In this document: one piece after another, positions 31,765-36,328 of the stretch
Numbering within the stretch: the stretch's first letter is position 1
How the letters are laid out: every line of letters begins with the position of its first letter
Origin: a virus
DNA length: 36,328 nucleotides
Virus record (IMG/VR): IMGVR_UViG_3300042289_000915
Location: 1 to 36,328 of that record
Reading direction: 5' to 3' (one strand)
Translations under genes and position numbers: made by a program
Notes under the pieces: model-generated
The model's input: only the letters and a program-made list of their open reading frames with translations
The model's database searches: none
Told to the model about the DNA's origin: nothing

Positions 31765-31924
31765 AGTTGCGGTTGGAGAAAAATTTATTCACAATAATCA
31801 GGAGTATATTAAGACTCCAGAAATGAGGGTCAGTTGCTGCAAGATCAAAGATAACTGTCAGATTCTTACCACAGGACAAAAGGCAGTACTAAAACCGTTG
31901 GATGAAGTAGAAAAAGTACAATAA
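31751..31924 (+). CDS. Small phage protein ('VGEKF..N...Y.KT' family) between polymerase halves
   Basis: This 57-residue protein starts at the ATG at 31751, after a strong ribosome binding site (AAAGGAG at 31738-31744), overlapping the polymerase half by 14 bases. The pattern MKFHEVAVGEKFIHNNQEYIKTPEMRVSCCKIKDN, ending with a 'LKPLDEVEKVQ' strand, matches a small beta-barrel protein that I know from many phages. It has three cysteines (C29, C30, C36). Its role is unknown. It is not an intein fragment. Confidence 0.65.
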   Translation: MKFHEVAVGEKFIHNNQEYIKTPEMRVSCCKIKDNCQILTTGQKAVLKPLDEVEKVQ

Positions 31925-31926
31925 AT

Positions 31927-32625
31927 ATGCTGACCAAAAAAATATGTGTTTTTGACTTTGAAACCGATGGATCAAATCCTCTGGTTTGTAGTCCAGTACA
32001 ATTAGCGGCTGTTATAATAGATCCCGTTAAACTAGAGATTGTTCCAGATTCTGAATTTAATGCTTTTTTTAAACCAGAACCGATGGAGAATAATTCTGAT
32101 TATAAGTATGATACTGATATAATCGAATTTCATTCAAAGGTTAGAGGTTGTTCTCAAGAAGCGATATACGCCGCTTGGAACGAATATCCATCCCAAGAAG
32201 TTTCATGGAAAGCTTTTGTCAGTTATCTAGAGAAATATAATTGTTTTGGATATAAGAAAAAGAGTATATTCTCCGCACCTATTGCCGCTGGATATAATAT
32301 AAATAGATTTGATCTGAAAATTATACAAAGATTAAGCGAAAAATATAAAAATGTTGATGCTAAAGAAAATATCACCACTTTATTTTATCCAAGAGACGTA
32401 CTCGACATAATGAATTTGGTATTCTATTGGTTCGAAAATATCAATATCAAAAATTATTCTTTAGATACGATCAGAGAATATATGGGAATATCAAAAGATG
32501 GTGCTCATGATGCTCTGAAAGACGTAAAAGACTGTGCCAAAATATTATTAAGATTTATGAGACTACATAGAAATTTATCTGCTAAGATTATATTTAAGGA
32601 CGCCTTTTTAAATGATAAAGTTTGA
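31927..32625 (+). CDS. DnaQ-like 3'-5' proofreading exonuclease (DEDDh)
   Basis: In this 232-residue protein the DEDDh motifs are D10 and E12 (VFDFETDG), D129 (GYNINRFDLKII), and H194/D199 (GAHDALKDVKDC). Together they bind two metals and cut the 3' end after a mismatch. Length is typical of DnaQ (about 240). The gene lies between the two halves of the DnaE polymerase and overlaps the second half by 14 bases, which strongly suggests it is the proofreading subunit of the phage polymerase. Confidence 0.88.
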   Translation: MLTKKICVFDFETDGSNPLVCSPVQLAAVIIDPVKLEIVPDSEFNAFFKPEPMENNSDYKYDTDIIEFHSKVRGCSQEAIYAAWNEYPSQEVSWKAFVSYLEKYNCFGYKKKSIFSAPIAAGYNINRFDLKIIQRLSEKYKNVDAKENITTLFYPRDVLDIMNLVFYWFENINIKNYSLDTIREYMGISKDGAHDALKDVKDCAKILLRFMRLHRNLSAKIIFKDAFLNDKV

Positions 32626-34216
32626 GTGCGGTTGTGAGTTCCCAACCGATAGTTTGGATAAACAAAAAACATCTATCGATTTTGATATTCATAATATAAA
32701 TTTTAGTTGTCAAAAAACCTGGGACTTAATCTCTGAAGGAAATACCAAAGGATGTTTTCAATTAGAGAGCCGCCTTGGGCAAGCAATGAGTAAAAAACTC
32801 AAGCCTACTAATATAGAAGAATTATCCGCTTTGATTAGTATTTTAAGACCAGGATGCTTGGAAGCATATAGAGATGGAAAAAGCGTATCATATCATTATA
32901 TTGATAGAAAAAACGGTAACGAATCTATAGACTATTTTCATAGTTCGTTAGAGCCAATCTTGAAAAATACTTATGGAGAAATGGTATATCAAGAACAAGC
33001 AATGGAAATAGCCAAAGATATAGCTGGCTTTAATTTGCAAGAAGCTGATATGTTGCGTAAGGCTATAGGAAAGAAAAAGCCAGAAGAAATGGCAAAGATT
33101 AAAACCAAATTCTTAGATGGCACTAGAAGTATGGCTAAGGTATCAACAGATGAGGCCGAACAAATATTCGGATGGATAGAAAAAAGTCAAAGATATTCTT
33201 TTAATAAAAGCCATGCTGTGAGTTACGCAATCAATGCTTATATATCAGCGTATGCTAAAACACACTTTCCAACCATTTTTTTCTTATCATATCTTAGATT
33301 AGCTAAAGATAAAATTGATCCACAATTAGAAACGTTAGAATTAATTAGTAATGCAAAGGATATGGGCATTAGTGTTTTTGGACCACAATTAAAACACAAG
33401 AATAAAGATTTTGCTATTATTGATGGAAAAATATATTTCGGATTAACGAACATCAAAGGATTAGGGGATTCTGTTTATCAAAAAATATTATCAATAACAG
33501 AAAATTTAGATGTTGCATCATTAGATTGGCCAAATACATTATTAAGAATTTTGGTAAATATCAACTCGTCATCTGCTAAAGCTATAATCTTATCTGGAGC
33601 TTTAGACTATCTTAAAATTTCCAGAAATAAAATGCTATTCGAATTAAATTTGATATTGGAATTAACAGATAAAGAAATTAGTAAGTGTCTTGAAATTATA
33701 CATTCTAATAAAATTAATAATTCATGCGATATAGTTAGGCTATTACTAGCAAATAGTAAAATATCTAAAAATAGACATCCAAAAGTTTTAAGTATACTTA
33801 ACCAGTTATCGGATCCTTCTTATGCTTTAACAGACGATCCTGAGTGGGTTTCTAATAATGAAAGAGACATACTCGGCGTATCGATATCGTATGCTAAAAC
33901 GGACTTCTATGACTCGTCATACGCTAATACTGACTGTAAAACTATAAAGACATTCCCTGAAAATAAACAATTTTTTCTAATAGCTGAAATTGAAAATATG
34001 AGTGTTATTGTAACTAAAAGAGGAAAAACACCAGGACAAGAAATGTGTTTTTTGAGATTATCAGATGGTGCTGGTAGTCTGGATTCTGTTGTTATGTTTC
34101 CTGATGATTTTTCTAAATATAAGGAATTACTGCTAGAGGGCCGAGTGTTGATGTTTAATGGACAAAAGAACCAAAAAAATAATTCAATTATCGCAAAAAA
34201 ATGTTTTTTGGTATAG
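32612..34216 (+). CDS. dnaE: DNA polymerase III alpha subunit, C-terminal half (fingers and OB fold)
   Basis: This 534-residue protein starts FECGCEFPTDSL. It then continues DnaE with TWDLISEGNTKGCFQLESRLGQAMSKKLKPTNIEELSALISILRPG and YIDRKNGNESIDYFHSSLEPILKNTYGEMVYQEQAMEIAKDIAGF. ADMLRKAIGKKKPEEM and SQRYSFNKSHAVSYAINAYISAYAKTHFP follow; these are the fingers. The C-terminus (about 440-534) is an OB fold (KQFFLIAEIENMSVIVTKRG.....RLSDGAGSLDSVVMFPDDF). Catalytic aspartates are in the other half. The first 15 residues with two cysteines are absent from normal DnaE and may help the halves bind. No C-intein is present. Confidence 0.9.
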   Translation: MIKFECGCEFPTDSLDKQKTSIDFDIHNINFSCQKTWDLISEGNTKGCFQLESRLGQAMSKKLKPTNIEELSALISILRPGCLEAYRDGKSVSYHYIDRKNGNESIDYFHSSLEPILKNTYGEMVYQEQAMEIAKDIAGFNLQEADMLRKAIGKKKPEEMAKIKTKFLDGTRSMAKVSTDEAEQIFGWIEKSQRYSFNKSHAVSYAINAYISAYAKTHFPTIFFLSYLRLAKDKIDPQLETLELISNAKDMGISVFGPQLKHKNKDFAIIDGKIYFGLTNIKGLGDSVYQKILSITENLDVASLDWPNTLLRILVNINSSSAKAIILSGALDYLKISRNKMLFELNLILELTDKEISKCLEIIHSNKINNSCDIVRLLLANSKISKNRHPKVLSILNQLSDPSYALTDDPEWVSNNERDILGVSISYAKTDFYDSSYANTDCKTIKTFPENKQFFLIAEIENMSVIVTKRGKTPGQEMCFLRLSDGAGSLDSVVMFPDDFSKYKELLLEGRVLMFNGQKNQKNNSIIAKKCFLV

Positions 34217-34218
34217 TC

Positions 34219-34246
34219 TTGACTTGAGCTAGAATTCTGATATAAT
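34219..34246 (+). promoter_or_regulatory. Sigma-70-type promoter for the ssb gene
   Basis: TTGACT (34219-34224) and TATAAT (34241-34246) are spaced by 16 bases. They lie just after the polymerase stop codon, and transcription should start near 34253. This is the same design as the promoter at 17771, but here a normal leader of about 39 bases with a ribosome binding site follows. Confidence 0.8.
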
Positions 34247-34277
34247 ATAAGTGTTGATTGTATTTTTGTTTTAACTT

Positions 34278-34284
34278 AAAGGAG
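34278..34284 (+). promoter_or_regulatory. Ribosome binding site that fixes the SSB start
   Basis: AAAGGAG ends 7 bases before the ATG at 34292. This favours that ATG over the in-frame TTG at 34286, which would be only 1 base from the site. Confidence 0.8.
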
Positions 34285-34291
34285 ATTGCTT

Positions 34292-34663
34292 ATGAATATT
34301 GTAATTTTAAAAGGTAATTTAACTAGGGATCCAGAGCTACGTGTTGTTAGTAGCGGAGAAAAGCAAACATCCGTAGTTTCTTTTACGGTTGCTGTATCCA
34401 AGGATTTCACAAGAGCTAATGGAACAAAAGATAAGATTGTTTCATATATCCAATGTGAAGCGTGGGATAGCGGTGCTGAAGTCATCGGATCGTCTTTCAA
34501 AAAGGGTGATCTTGTTATGATCGAAGGTAGTTTAAGGAATGATTCTTGGGAAAAGGATGGAGTCAAGCACTCTACATTAAAGGTCAGAGTTAATAACTTT
34601 GCCAAAGTAACAAGAGTCTATAAGAAAGATGCAGTAACTGCTGAATCATCAGTAGCTTTCTGA
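34292..34663 (+). CDS. ssb: Single-stranded DNA-binding protein (bacterial SSB type)
   Basis: In this 123-residue protein the OB fold starts MNIVILKGNLTRDPELRVVSSGEKQTSVVSFTVAVSKDF. It continues with DKIVSYIQCEAWDSGAEVIGSSFKKGDLVMIEGSLRNDSWEKDG..HSTLKVRVNNF. This is the typical SSB core with its aromatic residues W and F for stacking DNA bases. It is the bacterial-type SSB, not the gp32 type. The usual acidic DDDIPF tip is missing; the end is AESSVAF, which keeps only the last F. Partner binding through the tip may therefore differ from E. coli. It has its own promoter and terminator, so it is probably made in large amounts. Confidence 0.92.
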   Translation: MNIVILKGNLTRDPELRVVSSGEKQTSVVSFTVAVSKDFTRANGTKDKIVSYIQCEAWDSGAEVIGSSFKKGDLVMIEGSLRNDSWEKDGVKHSTLKVRVNNFAKVTRVYKKDAVTAESSVAF

Positions 34664-34665
34664 GA

Positions 34666-34695
34666 TTGACATAATATATATGTGATCTATATAAT
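34666..34695 (+). promoter_or_regulatory. Sigma-70-type promoter overlapping the ssb terminator
   Basis: TTGACA (34666-34671) and TATAAT (34690-34695) are spaced by 18 bases, with transcription expected near 34702. The -10 box and start lie in the left arm of the ssb terminator, so the new transcript would lack that arm and not be terminated. It drives the glycosyltransferase gene at 34750. Confidence 0.7.
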
Positions 34696-34724
34696 AGGGG
34701 GCGACACACGCCCCTTATTTTATA
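34693..34724 (+). terminator. Rho-independent terminator of ssb
   Basis: Arm 34693-34703 (AATAGGGGGCG) pairs with 34709-34719 (CGCCCCTTATT) around the loop ACACA, giving 11 pairs with a GC-rich core and one G-T wobble. A TTTTAT run closes it. It lies 30 bases after the ssb stop and is the strongest terminator in the window. Confidence 0.85.
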
Positions 34725-34749
34725 TACCTCAAAAAGAAACAGTAATAAT

Positions 34750-36328
34750 ATGAGAAAAAAACGAGTATTGATGTGTGCAGAGGCGCATCATATAAATTCT
34801 GGATTCGGCAGATACACAAAGGAAATACTATACAGACTAAGTAAAAGTAATAAATATGAGCTTGCTGAATTGGCTTGTTATCATAAAGATGGATCAAAAA
34901 CAAACGTACCATGGAAAGTATACTCAAACGTACCAAAAGACGATGATAAACAAAGTATAGAAGCATACGAATCTAATCAGCTTAATCAATTTGGTCAATG
35001 GAGATTCGAAAAAGTATTATTAGATTTTAAACCTGATATAGTTTTTGATATAAGGGATTATTGGATGTTCTCCTACCAAGAACTTTCATGTTTAAGACCA
35101 TACTATAAATGGATAATAGCCCCAACCATAGATTCTATACCACAAAAAACAGAATGGTTAACAACGTTTGAAAATGCAGATATGGTATTAACACATACCG
35201 ATTGGGCTGGAGACTATTTAAGGTCTCTAAATAGACCTATTAATGTTGGTCCGTGCATCACAGATTCTGTTGACACAGAAGTTTTTCAACCAGTACACTG
35301 TACAAAAACATATCATAAATCTAGATATGGTTTACCAGCCGATTCTATTATTATAGGATCAGTAATGAGAAATCAAAAGCGTAAACTCATTGCTGAATTA
35401 TTTAAAGTTCTAAGAAAATTAATAGATACGACAAATAATCATAATATATTTTTATATTTGCATACTTCTTATCCAGAAAAACAGGGTTGGCCGATTCCCG
35501 AATTGTTACAAGAGCATGGGGTGGAGAATAATGTATTATTTACATATTATTCTATTAAGGATAATAGTATATTTGTATCAAAATATAAAGGCTCAAAGAT
35601 ACCATCTCCGTCATGTGACGATGGAGTATCCATCTTCCCTAATGTGCAATTAGGTATTAATAACGATCAGCTTAATGATGTATATAATTTATTTGATATA
35701 TATGTACAGTATGCTATTTGTGAAGGCTTGGGTATTCCTCAGCTAGAAGCTGCTTCTTGTGGTATACCTATTTTTTCTGTTAATTATAGCGGAATGGAAG
35801 AAATAACATCTAAAGTTGATGGCGTTAAAATTAATTATTTATTGGCTACTGAGTTGGAAACCGGATCAGATAGGGCAACACCAGATAATGATCATTTAAT
35901 GCACGAGATCATGGAATGGATGCAAAAAACAACAAAAGATAAGCTTAAATTTTCACATAAAACAAGAGAATTATTAGTTCAAAATTATAGTTGGGATATG
36001 ACAGCAAAAACTATCATGGATGTTTTTGATAATATGCCTATAAATGAAGACATATGGTCTGTTCCAATGAATGCCAATACAAAACTATCAGTTCCAGATA
36101 ATCTATCCAATAGAGAATTTGTAGAATTTATTATCCGTGATATTATGTGTGAGCCTAATTTATTAAAAACTTATTTTGCTCAAAACCTAATAAAATCACT
36201 CAATGAATCTATTGATATCACATCAAATAAAAATAATATTCAAGCCAGAGAAGCGGTTATCAAAGCACTAGAGATATTCTTAAATAATAAAGTCTTTTGT
36301 GAACAAGTCAGATCAGGAAAAATCAAAC
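34750..36328 (+). CDS. Glycosyltransferase (GT4/GT1-like), partial at right edge
   Basis: At least 526 residues with no stop before the window ends. The N-terminus (MRKKRVLMCAEAHHINSGFGRYTKEILYRLS) has the 'G.GRY..E.' loop of GT-B transferases. LTHTDWAGDYLRSL and SVDTEVFQP are the usual central motifs, with IIGSVMRNQKRKLIAELF at the start of the second domain. YVQYAICEGLGIPQLEAASCGIPIFSVNYSGMEEI is the conserved E-x7-E-type donor site. After that come a long helical part and a region of unknown role (about 440 on). It may add sugars to phage DNA, a virion protein or host surface glycans. Fold is certain; acceptor is unknown. The promoter at 34666 drives it. Confidence 0.85.
   Translation, partial: MRKKRVLMCAEAHHINSGFGRYTKEILYRLSKSNKYELAELACYHKDGSKTNVPWKVYSNVPKDDDKQSIEAYESNQLNQFGQWRFEKVLLDFKPDIVFDIRDYWMFSYQELSCLRPYYKWIIAPTIDSIPQKTEWLTTFENADMVLTHTDWAGDYLRSLNRPINVGPCITDSVDTEVFQPVHCTKTYHKSRYGLPADSIIIGSVMRNQKRKLIAELFKVLRKLIDTTNNHNIFLYLHTSYPEKQGWPIPELLQEHGVENNVLFTYYSIKDNSIFVSKYKGSKIPSPSCDDGVSIFPNVQLGINNDQLNDVYNLFDIYVQYAICEGLGIPQLEAASCGIPIFSVNYSGMEEITSKVDGVKINYLLATELETGSDRATPDNDHLMHEIMEWMQKTTKDKLKFSHKTRELLVQNYSWDMTAKTIMDVFDNMPINEDIWSVPMNANTKLSVPDNLSNREFVEFIIRDIMCEPNLLKTYFAQNLIKSLNESIDITSNKNNIQAREAVIKALEIFLNNKVFCEQVRSGKIK

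Noticed and set aside
31700-32700. Split intein joining the two DnaE halves, as in cyanobacteria.
   Set aside because: No N-intein start (C-L-x-x-x-T) after the first half and no C-intein end (H-N before C/S/T) before the second; a complete gene for an exonuclease lies between.
1-36328. Window ends joining to form a circle, since both edges carry glycosyltransferase sequence.
   Set aside because: Joining the last base to the first puts the right-hand gene in a different frame from the left-hand tail, and no terminal repeat is seen.
1-36328. tRNA genes and CRISPR arrays.
   Set aside because: Intergenic gaps are at most about 85 bases and contain no cloverleaf; the only regular repeats are coding repeats in tail proteins, without conserved spacers.

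Overview
The window is a dense stretch of a double-stranded DNA tailed phage (Caudoviricetes), AT-rich, with every supported gene on the + strand, gaps of at most about 85 bases and many ATGA/TAATG stop-start overlaps. It has no terminase, portal or major capsid gene, no tRNA, no integrase and no reverse transcriptase, so it is an internal part of a larger genome. The gene set (PhoH, ClpP-like protease, gp55-like sigma factor, UvsX/RecA, class II ribonucleotide reductase, dCMP deaminase, gp1-like dNMP kinase, bacterial-type DnaE polymerase) suggests a lytic aquatic phage distantly related to T4-like cyanophages. The host cannot be read from the sequence. The formylglycine-generating-enzyme-like (FGE-like) protein and the GC-rich tail repeats hint at exchange with a higher-GC bacterium.

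Region 1 (1-5175) is the end of a head/structural module. It holds the tail end of a probable glycosyltransferase, two virion-associated proteins, a late sigma factor, three small unknown genes, a ClpP-like protease, a DeoC-like aldolase that has lost its catalytic lysines, and a structural protein with a strong ribosome binding site and a downstream hairpin. Region 2 (5193-14146) is a tail-fibre and adhesin module. It contains a 1427-residue fibre with eight histidine-x-histidine (HxH)-type repeats, tandem paralogous fibre accessory proteins, an FGE-like domain that reads as circularly permuted, and a repeat protein whose repeats pass from AT-rich to GC-rich DNA. Region 3 (14173-17774) is a lysis/envelope cluster: a holin-like protein, many small membrane or exported proteins, a papain-like cysteine protease, an exported DnaJ-type zinc-finger protein and a GlsB/YeaQ-family membrane protein.

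Region 4 (17771-34216) looks like one 16-kb early/middle operon. A near-consensus sigma-70 promoter is placed so that the first mRNA would be leaderless. The operon makes nucleotides (dCMP deaminase, class II RNR, dNMP kinase), recombines DNA (UvsX, Vsr/DUF559-like and Cas4/RecB-like nucleases, HNH) and replicates it (DnaB-like helicase, CHC2/TOPRIM primase, DnaE). The polymerase is split in two, with a small protein gene and a DnaQ-like proofreading exonuclease between the halves. Region 5 (34217-36328) has single-stranded DNA-binding protein (SSB) as its own unit with a strong promoter and terminator, then a promoter overlapping that terminator and a glycosyltransferase running off the right edge.

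The strongest candidates for something undescribed are the permuted FGE-like adhesin, the DeoC pseudoenzyme beside ClpP, the split polymerase with a nested exonuclease, the leaderless operon start, and a nuclease gene whose conserved N-terminus lies upstream of any ATG.
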